A stretch of DNA of 64,000 nt, from NCBI GenBank assembly GCA_009763385.1, contig CM019824.1, forward strand, positions 145,831,705 to 145,895,704, read 5' to 3'. Source of the stretch: Coix lacryma-jobi var. lacryma-jobi. Lineage: Eukaryota; Streptophyta; Magnoliopsida; Poales; Poaceae. Below, piece by piece: positions 31,241 through 41,562 of this stretch (positions within the stretch are counted from its first letter, which is position 1; every line of letters begins with the position of its first letter). Both the position numbers and the translations under genes were made by a program. Under the pieces are notes generated by a model that was not told where the DNA came from, did no database searches, and saw only the letters and a program-made list of their open reading frames with translations.

Positions 31241-32026
31241 ATGGAAGTCCTTTACAATCCTATTGTTGGGGTGAACATCATGTCCGCATCATTTGTGAAC
31301 ACGTTCATTCACGAGCCTTTCGCCCCAACAAACAAGCACTTAAGGCTAGATTCAAAGTCAAGCATGTACAGTCTAGGCATCATTCGCAGCATACAGCTTA
31401 AGTATGACAATTTCAAGTTGATGTTGGACTTTCATGTCTTTGACATTCAAGATTTCGATGTCTTGATCGGGCTCCCCCTACAAAAATGTTTTGATGAACC
31501 TTCAAAAACTGGGGAATTTGCTGTCAAGATAGGGGAGGAAAACTTTTCCGTACAAATCGTTCAAGCCAAAAATTCCGTGGTTGAACCCCTCTCCTTCACA
31601 AATGAGCCTGAAACGGTTTTGTCGGTGCAACCTTTCGAGACCCCTGGGTTGTCCTTGGAAGAAAATGCTGATCATCTCATCCCAGTAGAGGTCAATTTAG
31701 GAGAAACTCCTGATCTTCCTAAAGACGAAGCACCGACATGTTTCTTTGAATTTGAGGGAAACCTTTCCTGTGATGCTGACTTTGGGAATACTTTCGAGCT
31801 TCCCAATTCAACATCATATTCTACCTCAAATTTCCATGAGCATGGAAGCTATCTTCTTCCTACCACGCCAAGTCCATGCTCATTTGAAGAAACCCTCACC
31901 TTGATCTGCAACTCAAACCTCATCTTCAATCCCCTTTTGCTCTCCATTCCTAGAATTCTTAAAAGGGTCATTGTAGATAGGTTTGTTTATCATAAATCTT
32001 GCAAATTTCGTGGTACCTTGTTATGA
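31241..32026 (+). CDS. A1 retropepsin-like protein lacking the catalytic aspartate
   Basis: Open frame of 261 codons. Residues 1-90 look like a retroviral aspartic-protease fold: MEVLYNPIVGVNIMSASF at the place where Athila proteases have DLGASVSLMP, then DFHVFDIQDFDVLIGLPL, which matches the closing strand (FDVILGMDWL) of Gypsy proteases. The D-[ST]-G site is absent, with N7-P8 in its place, so peptidase activity is not expected. The rest (90-261) is acidic and low in known motifs. I recall similar NPxVGxNIMS proteins being frequent in grass genomes, which would suggest the loss is shared by the family rather than local decay; this needs checking. The frame probably once continued from gag through the TAG at 31238. 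Confidence 0.65.
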   Translation: MEVLYNPIVGVNIMSASFVNTFIHEPFAPTNKHLRLDSKSSMYSLGIIRSIQLKYDNFKLMLDFHVFDIQDFDVLIGLPLQKCFDEPSKTGEFAVKIGEENFSVQIVQAKNSVVEPLSFTNEPETVLSVQPFETPGLSLEENADHLIPVEVNLGETPDLPKDEAPTCFFEFEGNLSCDADFGNTFELPNSTSYSTSNFHEHGSYLLPTTPSPCSFEETLTLICNSNLIFNPLLLSIPRILKRVIVDRFVYHKSCKFRGTLL

Positions 32027-33220
32027 GTCTTGCAGATCAGGTTGGTATTGGAGGGGAAACCACCTCATCAACATAAAAAGAATTTCCAAAGGTTTCCCAA
32101 GGTTAAGCTTATGACCATAATCGAAGCACTGCCGGGAGATACCCCGGATTATCATATAAAAAAAGAAAAAGTTGTATCATTCTCCAATAATCGCAAGATC
32201 ATGTTGTTAGGCTAGAATGCACCCTCGGGTATTCTTGGTCAATAACCATTTTAGGTTGAAACTAAGAAGAACAAGGGACAGACGATGCATGACAACATGG
32301 AGCTACATCGATTACACAACTATGATATTTTGGAACACACTCAAAAGTAGACCCCGACTTGACACACTTGACTTTTTCACAAAAGTTCAAGTGTGGGGGA
32401 GGACGGTAAGAATGTCATGTTCCATTTACATCAAAGGATATGCTAGCTCACCTTGCTAAAATAAAAAATAAAAAAAACAAAGCACCATCTTCCTTTTCAA
32501 TAAAAGCAAGAAAATGCTATCTCGTTTGTATGCACCTTCGGGTATTCCTGTTCGCTAACCTTACAGGTTAAGATCAAGAAGATCAGGGGAAGATACAATG
32601 ACAAGGAGCATAAGAGCTACACTACCAATGATAGAACACTGAGTCTCTCAACATGCCATGCTTGACTTTTTATACAAAAGTCCAAGTGTGGGGGAGGGTG
32701 TTGAGAAGCTCAGGTTCCATCCATCGAGGAAGGGAAAAGCTCGACCTTACTAAAAGGAAATGGTGGAAAGAAGAGAAGGAGTTGGGTGGCACCACATGGC
32801 CTTCACAAACACCCATGTACCTTCCAAAAAAGAGAGAGAATAAAAAAAGAGAAAAAAGAGAGTGGAGGAGAAAGGAGGAGTAGAGTGGTTCCACTTTTTC
32901 ATCACATATATCCACCTCACTCCACCCAGTGCATGCAAGTCTTGGTACACCTATCAACTCATACAAACCTTGCATCACCGCATTCCACTCCTACTACCTT
33001 GCTAAATGACTCGAGTCAGACCTTCAAAGCCACCGCTACGACAACTTCCAAAACTCAAATCTACAGATGTTGTCGGTGAATACACTCAGGTATGCAAAGG
33101 TAATAAATGTTCACCAACCCATTTACCTATGTTTGTCACCCTACACCATTCAAATTCATGCTTCCTTTGTTTATGACATATGCTCTAGTTTGAATGTGTT
33201 CGCATGCACACATTTCATAG
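32027..33220 (+). other. A1 noncoding region with a duplicated segment and GTGTGGGGGAG motifs
   Basis: No coding frame of note. Two imperfect direct copies of about 220 bp (about 32213-32440 and 32528-32730) both run from ATGCACC(C/T)TCGGGTATTC to AAGT(T/C)CAAGTGTGGGGGAGG. The purine-rich end resembles a PPT. A third GTGTGGGGGAG is at about 34679. Iterated PPT-like motifs also occur in the unrelated Sirevirus 3' regions of this window. Confidence 0.7.
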
Positions 33221-34197
33221 GCTTTTTAAGAGTAAAGTCCATCACCGGTCCCTAAACTTGTATTGTTGTGTCATTCCGGTCCCTAAACTCGTAAATCGAC
33301 CGTTTAGGTCGTCAAACTTGTTCGGTTGTGTCATCCCGGTCCTTAAACATGCAAATCACTCGTTTAGGTCCTCAAACTTAGTTAGTTGTGTCATCCTGGT
33401 CCCTAAACTTTATTTTGAGTCTCATCTAGATCTAAACATGACAATTTAATAACTTTATATCAACAAATAATTCATAACTTTTTCATATAAGCTTGAATGA
33501 AGACAAATTTTATATCAAAATTGTAGGCCTCGATGTGTTCTACAACTTTGTAGTTGAAAAGTTTTTGATTTAAAACTGTTTACGGTCCCAAGATATTGTT
33601 GTATGGTTATAGATTTTGAAATTTAAAATTTAAAATTATCAAACAATCTTGAATATTGACATGATCTATATAAAAGTTATAGTTCTCGATGCAATCTACA
33701 ACGTTGTAGATGAAATTTTTTATTTAAAGTCATTTAGTATGCAAAAAAATAATTTTAAATTTTAAATTTCAAAATCTATAAATATACAACAATATTTTGG
33801 GACCCTAAACAGTTTTAAATCAAAAAATTTCAACTACAAAGTTGTAGATCACATCGAGGGCTACAATTTTGATATAAAGTTTATCTTCATTCGAGTTTAT
33901 ATGAAAAAGTTATGAATTATTTGTTGATATAAAGTTATTAAATTCCCATATTTAGATCTAGATGAGACTCAAAACAAAGTTTAGGGACCAGGATGACACA
34001 ACTAACTAAGTTTGAGGACCTATACGAGTGATTTATAAGTTTGTGAACCGGGATGACACAATCGAACAAGTTCAGGGACCGGGATGACACAACCGAACAA
34101 GTTTAAGGACTTAAACGGTTGATTTATGAGTTTAGGGACCGGGATGACACAACGACACAAGTTTAGGGACCGGGGACGAATTTTACTCGCTTTTTAA
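33221..34197. mobile_element. Mutator-type foldback MITE with 9-bp TSD
   Basis: The 959-bp element (33230-34188) is flanked by perfect 9-bp duplications GCTTTTTAA at 33221-33229 and 34189-34197. Its ends are inverted: GAGTAAAGTCCATC..CCGGTCCCTAAACTTG against GAGTAAAATTCGTC..CCGGTCCCTAAACTTG. The inverted arms extend over most of the element (each about 450 bp), and each arm carries several CGGTCCCTAAACTTG/TGTGTCAT subrepeats. The 9-bp duplication is the mark of the Mutator superfamily. There is no coding capacity, so it would need a transposase in trans. It lies in A1 noncoding DNA. Confidence 0.93.
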
Positions 34198-35398
34198 ATT
34201 AACCATGGTGCTTAGGTTAAAATGACCTTCTTTAATCAAGTTTAAACATGGCGTTTAATCTTGATTAATGAACTTTGAGCTACTCTTATAAGCAATAGAA
34301 GTAATTCTTTTGATGGAGATAAACTAAGGCTAGATTCATGCTGCATGTTTTATCTTAAGCCTTGATTGATTTGTTTTTCAAAGATAAGCAATTTGGTGAA
34401 CAGAACAGAAAAAATGCCTTTAAAAAGAATAAAACTTTCTCTCTTTAAATAATAATAATAATAATAATGGCAACCTTTTTGATCCATGTTTTCTTGAGCT
34501 TGAAGTTTTCAAGTTTCCTTAAGCATGGATATATTATTTCTCAATGTTGCATATAAAAAAAATGATAAATTAATAATGATAAAATAAATTTAGGCTCTCT
34601 AGTGTTCCAACTGGTAGAGACCTTGTTGTATTTCCCTTCGTTGTTTTTCTGTTAAATAAAAAGTGGTACAAGAATAAAGTGTGGGGGAGATCTCTCAAGT
34701 TCAACAACCACACATTCGAGATCTCCCTCCCACATGTTGCAACAAACATCGGTCGCCTTGACATGCAGAAGGACAGGATCAATAGCTCAAGGGAGGATTG
34801 GCTGAACTTACAATTCAGCCAAACCACCTTTGAATCTTCATTAGTCCTTCATCTTCAAACGATGGTTTGTGCAACACTCTCCCCAGCTTCCTAGTTCTTG
34901 AGTTTAAATATAAAACTTGACCAACTAAAATTAAACTCAATGAACCAGCAACTACTCCTTACTTCCTTATAAAGAACTTAACCACACTTCGTTTTAAAAT
35001 TTGAAAAGAGACATGTTCATAACATCTTGGAGATAGAAGCTTGCATATAGTTTGTACCATATACATGTACTTATGCTTGTGGGAAAATATCTTGATAGGA
35101 CAATCATGATGACTAAGATGTTGTGAAGTGTGATATAGTTCTGGCTTATGAATCCTACCATTTCTATTTGAAGTATTTGGAGAATTTGTTTTGAAAATAA
35201 TATAAAACCATAGTATCACATACTCCTCATTTGGTGAGAAATTCCTACCAAAGCCAAATTTGTTATCTTGCAAAAAGGTTTAAGCTTTCTAAATACGCTG
35301 CTTGTTATTGTGTTGAGTTTGGTCAAGTCTTGTTGACACTTGTTGAGAGATTTATCATGCTCCCAAGATCAAGATCATGTACACTCCACATATACTTG
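34198..35398 (+). other. A1 3' noncoding region up to the P3 insertion
   Basis: AT-rich, without convincing genes. It contains an (ATA)n/(AAT)n run near 34447-34468 and a GTGTGGGGGAG motif at about 34679. A stretch at about 35040-35390 is related to 45540-45810 inside G2 (shared TTGTTGAGAGATTTATCATG). ACTTG at 35394-35398 is the expected left target duplication of P3. Confidence 0.6.
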
Positions 35399-35880
35399 TG
35401 CGAACACAAGGTTGATATGTGCCCTTGTGGTTCCTTTCTTGAGTGATGAGCGATCGGTCAACAGGCAACATGTGTCTCTTGGCCGTGTTGATGTGCAGGT
35501 GTGGAGCTCGGAGACAGTGGTCGATGGCGAGGTGAAGGTCAAGTAGAGACGTGCCGTGCCGACGAACCGGGAGCGGTGAAGGGCGGACGTGAGGCTTGGA
35601 CTGACGGACCGGGAGGCCAGAGGACCAGCTGTGGTAGCTGGCACATGGCATTGGCGAGCGAGAGCACATGGGGATGTGCAGTGCATCGGCCGAGTCGGGA
35701 GGAAGATGATGGCATCGTGACATTTGGCGGGAGGCCGAGAAGGAAGGCGAAGGCGTTGTGCCCAGCGTGGAGGCTGGACATGCATCGACATCGGTGCCGG
35801 TGGTCGGGGTGTGTGAACCACATCCCGTCTACGACGCGGGTTTGGTAGTTGAGCCTCGAAAAACTACCCTCAAAGGTTTC

Positions 35881-36050
35881 TGAGTTTGGGCCTCAAAACT
35901 CGGGGTGGCCGGTTTCCGAGTTTGGGCCACAAAACTTGGGGTGGATGGTTTGTCAGGTTTGGGCCTGAAAACCTGGGCTAACGGGTTTTTGAGTTTGGGC
36001 CACAAAACTCAGGCGGAGGATAGGTTTACCGGTTTCGGCCTCAAAACCGG
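35881..36050 (+). repeat. Five-hairpin cassette in the P3 LTR U3
   Basis: Hairpins with the common centre GTTTGGGCC(T/A)CAAAAC lie at about 35881-35901 (TGAG/CTCG, one mismatch), 35916-35939 (CCGAG/CTTGG, one mismatch), 35954-35975 (CAGG/CCTG), 35990-36011 (TGAG/CTCA) and 36029-36050 (CCGG/CCGG). Three are perfect at the arm; two have single mismatches, consistent with decay of an older element. Confidence 0.92.
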
Positions 36051-36307
36051 GGGGAGGTCCAAAAAGGACGGTTGACGCGTGGCGGCACTGAGAGGCTTGC
36101 GTTGCAGCAAAGCTATCGGTGAGGAAGGCGCGACAGTCGACAGGATGGCACGTGGCAGCATCCTGAGGCTTGCGTCGAAGTGAAGCTAAGGATGAGGAAG
36201 GCACGTGGCCGTCGGATCAAGAATTGGCAGAGTTGGACTGGAATACCCCTAGGGTTAGCCTGTTCGCTCTTTGTATCTAGGGGTAGAAGGGGAATAAGTG
36301 TTTAGGC

Positions 36308-36316
36308 TATAAATAG
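36308..36316 (+). promoter_or_regulatory. TATA box of the P3 LTR
   Basis: GGCTATAAATAGAGAGGC. This is the clearest TATA box among the Sirevirus LTRs in this window, about 260 bp downstream of the hairpin cassette. Confidence 0.7.
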
Positions 36317-36895
36317 AGAGGCAACCCCTCCTCTCATTTTATCCTGGCAGCTTTCATTCTCTTAGCCCCCAGTAGGTTTTCTTCCATACCGCTGCCTGTG
36401 ATCCGCAGAGTGAGTGACAATACCTCCGTGTACTTGGGATTTTGAGAAAGCGAGACCGTAATCTCGTTATTGTCTCGTGGGTTTGAGACGGCTGAAATTG
36501 GGATCGATTTGCGTTTTGTTCTTGTGTTTTTCGTGTTCCGTTTTTCCTCTCTTGGAGATTTGCCTTGTTCTCCCTCTCCGTGAGATGATTTTCGATTCCG
36601 TTTGAATCAGATTGTGCTTTGTCGTGAGTTCATTCTTTCCACCGAAGGATTTCTCCTCTAACCTCACAAGCACATAGATCAGGTCGAAATCGCGTTCGTT
36701 CTTTGTTCTTTCCTCTTTTCTAGTGTTCTTCGGATTCCTCTTGATTGACTTGGTTTGGTGCGATGATTTCCTAGGATTAGCACCCCAATACATAGAGGAA
36801 CACTTGGGAGAAGTTTGATCGAAGTCCCGTTCGATTTGGTCGAGTTGCAATCAATTTTGTGTTTTGTCCCAAGGAGTTTTCTACTTTCTGTTCAT

Positions 36896-37211
36896 CCGCG
36901 GACAGTCTGCGCCCCCAGCGGCGGACAGTCTGGGACTCGGGACTCATCGAGTTCAGAACAGTGCAGCGTGACACTGTTCTTGGTCAAGTGACCGGCGGAT
37001 AGTCCGCCAGTGACCCACAAACAGTCCGGGGTCACATCGGACACTGCACAGGGCCAGCCTCGGACGCTAGGTTTTCACTGTTCACTTGAGCGGCGGACAG
37101 TCTGGCGTGCAAACCGCGGACAGTCCGGGACCTGTCTAGGGCTATTGCAGAACAGTTCGTTTTTGGGTCTTTTGCGTGCGGACAGTCTGGCCTCCAATGG
37201 CGGACAGTTGG
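36896..37211 (+). repeat. GGCGGACAGTC(T/C)G motif array in the P3 LTR, part 1
   Basis: About nine copies of (G)CGGACAGTCTGG / CGGACAGTCCGG and variants, irregularly spaced; two further copies (ACCGGACAGTCTAGG, ACCAGACAATCCGGG) continue after the G1 insertion at about 52728-52770. The motif is partly self-complementary (CGGACaGTCCG). Confidence 0.88.
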
Positions 37212-39660
37212 TGTCGGGCCCTCATCCTGAGAGTCCAAACATCCCCATATTTGCGCTAGGATCATGCACAAATATGTATGAGATCCACAGAAATGATATA
37301 TACAAATTTAAAGATAAATACCAAACTTTATTAATCTAGCAAATAAAAGGGTTCATACAAAAGGGTCTGGGGTTCACACTTAGGTAGGTGATATATTACA
37401 ACAGGGTCAAGACTTTTATTTATATCACTTGACCAAAGCACACTACGGTTGTGGTTACGTAACAGGGTGCAGAAGCTACTAAGGTGGTAGTCGATGCGTA
37501 GCGGCGTCTATCCTCACAGGCAAGCTAGAGCGTAGGCGAAGACCCTATCCTAACGATTCCTCCAAGTACATGGTCGCTGTCACTGGTCCTCTTGGAAGTC
37601 CTCCTCGTTGTAGCCGGGTTCTCCTTCGTTCATAATCTGTGAGTCAACAACGGATGAGTACAAAGAGTACTCAGCAAGTCCTAAAAAGATAGCAAGATTA
37701 AAAGAGAGGTTGGGCCCTAGGAGAGTGTCATCCTTCTCGCTAGTTCCCGGTTAGTTTAGAAATATAGGCAAAAATTATCACATGTTCATGGTTGTGCCAG
37801 TGCAATATTTGTTATTATCCTAACCATAGGTGACCTCATCTCGGTGATTGCCCATAACCAAGGACGTGGCTATTCGAATAGGATTTAAATAATTCTACTG
37901 CAGCAGATGTCCAATTTTCCCCACACGATGGAGTGAACTCGACCATGATCAGTGGCCTCATCTACTCCAACAAAGCACGTACCCGAGAGGACGCATCCAT
38001 AGGGTCCATGTAACCCTCACCACGGTTTTCACAGGGGCCAAAAAACAGACCACACATGGTCCAACTGGCCAAATCAATAACATAAGAGAGGGGGCTCGCA
38101 CACGGTCCAACAGGAATTTAATGTGGCGGATCACATAGCAACCACGTCGACCGGGCCATGAGAGATCACTTAGCAATCGTGCCTTCTCCTGTCAAACCGT
38201 TGTCTCCCGATCTCTATGTAGGTGTTACACTTATACCTATCGGGGTGTAAAACTAGGCCTACCCATATAGGCGTGTGGCTGGACGCGTTACTGACCAAGT
38301 TTGGTGGCCTATGAAACTACTCGGTATGGCAAACAAGTGTCTCTTAGGTAGAGTCCCTCAGCAGGCGAGTCTACCCCAAGATGTTATACCCGCGTATAAA
38401 CATCCCCCACTTGTCCCCATCAATTCAGGTTTGCATTAAGCACATAAGCTTATCACAATTGCCTATTATTCAGTCAAATTTACCATGTGACATTCAAAAC
38501 ATGTAACCATCAGTGAGTAATTAATTAGAGTGATTAAGAGTGGGGTTAGGACTTGCCTTCGTCGTGGCTCACAGCTCCTTGTTCCTGGTAGTCCGGGTCG
38601 TCTTCCTCCTGGTAGTCGTCACCTTCTGTCGATCGATTCAACGGAAACGATAAGCACCAACAAACATCACAAGCAAACATATGTTGAGCAAAAGGGTTAC
38701 TCTCAGGTTGGTCACTTTTAGATTATTTTTATAGAATTTTTAGAAGTGGTTTCATAATTTTCGGAGTTAGAACATGAAAGATATGATTTTTGTGAGTTTA
38801 AACATATAGGTTGGAAATTAATAACTATTTTCTATAATCATTTTTAAGACACTAACTTGTGGGTAAAATTACTGAGTGCATGTAGTATTTTTAGGAATTT
38901 TTATGGAATTTTTCTCTAATGGAAAATTAGTTTTCTAGCCTCTTGTGTACACTAGCCGGGTGCACCTAGCGTTTTCCTGTGTGACTGTGAGGGCGAGGTC
39001 CATCGGTCCACGGCAGTGTGCTGTGGATGTGTACCCCGCGGTCACTGATTCACGTGAACCGAGCGCACGGAGGAAAATGAGAGAGGGCTTGGCCGGCAGT
39101 CGCTGACGTGTGGGCCCTCCACGGTCTCCGTGCTGTGACGAACGAGGGGGACGACGTGATGTGGGCCCCGGCTGTCAGCCGCCAGGAACGACGACGTCAG
39201 TGGGCATCGCCATCTGCCCGCCGGAAGGCAGAGGAGTTTTCCCCGACCTCGCCGGAGTCGGTTCTGCTAGCGGCTTGGTCGCTCTCTGGCCCTAACCATC
39301 TCCGGAATCACATCCTCCTCGCACTCCCGCATTCCTTCGTCCACCGGAGAGGAGAAATGGGGCACCGCGTCGGCCTCTGTGGCTTGTCGGAGCTCCCACG
39401 GCGGCGCTGCATCGCCGTGGCGCGCAGAGGGGGTCTTCCCTCCCGCGTCCTGGTGTATCGGGTGCATTAGGATGTGACCGGTGTGCTAGTGTGTCTCAAG
39501 CTCCTGGCCGTGCTCTGGTTGGGGCTCGTTGCCAGCCATGGCAGCTCGGACCGCGGCGCCCACGGCGGCCTAGTTGCTCCGGGCTAGTAAAGGTAGCGGG
39601 TAAAAAGAGGAAAGGGAAGGAAACGACTCGGTATGGCTTACCCTCACTCCAATTGGGACG

Positions 39661-41536
39661 TGTTGACACCAGAATTTGATCGATAATGTCAGAAGCAAGA
39701 AGGTTTCCTATTTGAAATAATATTTTGGATCCGGTCAGGAAATATTATTTAATATATTTTTGGAGATACATGAGATCTAGGAATTCCTCATGTGACGATA
39801 TGCATACACATGCGGCACCAAGACTTGCATGTTCATCTATTTGCATGTACGACCAATTAAATTATTTGGCCATGTCTATTCCAAATTCAGGTAATATATG
39901 GCTATATGCTGCTAGCGCTACATGAGGGAAAAGGAATATATTTTATTTGGGTGCAACTCAGCAATGGAAGAAGGAAGGACATGTATCATGTATGTGCATA
40001 TACAAGACCGACTAGATGTCATGTTTGGCTGGATGTGTCTATGTACGGGACCTTAATTTACCGATTTAATCAAATAAGATAAGACACGTTAGTCAAGGGA
40101 TCTTCATTAGCAAGGACTCTACAAACCGAGAATTAGAGTCTATGTATCTTAATGTTTCCTTTTATTTAGATATATCTTGTTAGGCAAGAACTTTTAGGAC
40201 TCTTTTTCGCCCAGGGTATAAATATAAACCCTCGCCATTATAAAAATGATCATCACAATCAATCAAACAACCCTTTCGGCCTCCGGCCAGCCCTTAGGAG
40301 TAGGAGTAGAGTAGATCTCGGCGAGACTTCCAGTAAGCAGGGCTGCATCGGGTCGACCGACCTCCGGTTTACTTGTGAGTATTGTCATGGCTTGTGTTTA
40401 CGTTTAACGAGGCTGCATCGAGTCGACCGACCTCTCGTTATGCTTATGCTTAGATATAAGCTAGATATCGGTTTAAATTGTCATGTGTAAGGCTGCATTG
40501 CTTCAATCTTGTACATATGATGCTTCAAGCTAGTTATCGGCTTCATTAGATTGGCGATCTAATGAATTCATTAAGTTATCGATATTGTTCTGTTTACATT
40601 GCATATTCTTTAAACAATATCCTGCCCAATCGAGATTGACAAACCAGATTAAGCTTAAAATCCATCTAGATCTATTGTTCACACCTAATTTGACATGTTT
40701 CAATCTGTTACGAGAACAGTCGATCTATTCAAATGATATCTGGTTTATCGATCCCGATTGTTATATGTGGTGTGTTCAAGACTTCAATTGTTATAGATGA
40801 TGCTTTGATCTTAAGATCGACTACAATGAAAGAATGAACTTTGTTCGTGCTTCGTGGACCCTGTATCGGCTAATTAGCTGATCTAGTCAAGCTTTCACGA
40901 ATAGCAATTGCATGTATTTCTCAAAAAGTAGGGGACAATCTAGTATGATGTGTTATTTTCATTAAGGCCTGCCGGCCTTCTAGACCAGGTTGAGATGAAT
41001 CTAATACATCATTACGAAGGAGCTTTATTTAAGACCGCCGGCCTTCTAGACCAGTCTTAATTGAGTTTTGAATATCCAATGCTTTAGTAGGATTTACATG
41101 TACGAGTTATATCCTTAGATTATGATCGTTAACGTATATATAGAGCTTTTATTTTGCTCATGTGTTTAAGCTTATCGGCTGTTCTTGTTCTAAATACTTT
41201 CTTTATATATACAATAGCCGTTTTTGCTTCAAATATCGTCGATGCTTTAATCTCTTTCTTGGGAGTTGACTCTGTAGTCAATATCCTCTAACTATGGCTA
41301 TCTCAGAGCCGTACAATATGGGACTGTCTAACATCAAACCGGCAGGTTCCACAATGTAGCATTGTTTTCTTTATCCTTGTCAATTGTAGGTCAAATTGAC
41401 TGGCACGCCTTGGACTCGGTTTCACCAAGACCAGCTTCTTCCTTGGAGGTTCAGGAGATCAGGACCCTGCTCCAGATGGTCTTTGAGGGCCTTGTGATGT
41501 GCTTGGCGCTTAAAGATATAATTTTTAGCGCCAACA
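39661..41536 (+). repeat. G2 5' LTR (1876 bp)
   Basis: Begins TGTTGACACCAGAATTTG and ends AGCGCCAACA. TATA sequence GGGTATAAATATAAACC at 40217-40227. Two copies of a GGCTGCATCGGGTCGACCGACCTC-type segment flank a short spacer (about 40340-40435). Confidence 0.9.
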
Positions 41537-41543
41537 CATTCTT

Positions 41544-41562
41544 TTGGCACGCCCGGTGGGAC
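41544..41562 (+). other. Primer binding site of G2
   Basis: TTGGCACGCCCGGTGGGAC, eight bases after the LTR end, the same spacing as in A1. It is not the initiator tRNA-Met type; I do not name the tRNA without a search. Confidence 0.6.

Larger units (their letters stand above)
17037..35398 (+). mobile_element. A1: Athila/Tat-like non-autonomous Gypsy element, host to N1 and the MITE
   Basis: Parts on the plus strand: 5' LTR (about 17037-17617 plus 29280-30140, split by N1), PBS (30149-30166), broken gag (30248 onward), a retropepsin-like reading frame (31241-32026), and a long noncoding 3' part up to 35398 where P3 is inserted. No integrase or RT is present. The LTR end AAATACCAACA suggests a start with TGTTG, for which 17037 (TGTTGTCTTTTC) is the best candidate; this left border is uncertain. 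The 3' LTR is not in the window. Confidence 0.65.
35399..37211 (+). repeat. P3 5' LTR, part 1
   Basis: Starts TGCGAACACAAGG, a diverged form of the TGCGGATACATGG start of P1 and N1. It contains five hairpins (35881-36050), a TATA box (36308-36316) and most of the GGACAGTC array. It is broken by G1 after GTTGG (37207-37211). Confidence 0.85.

Noticed and set aside
39108..39679. Possible small host gene
   Set aside because: GC-rich frames within the G1 solo LTR; no homology signature recognised.
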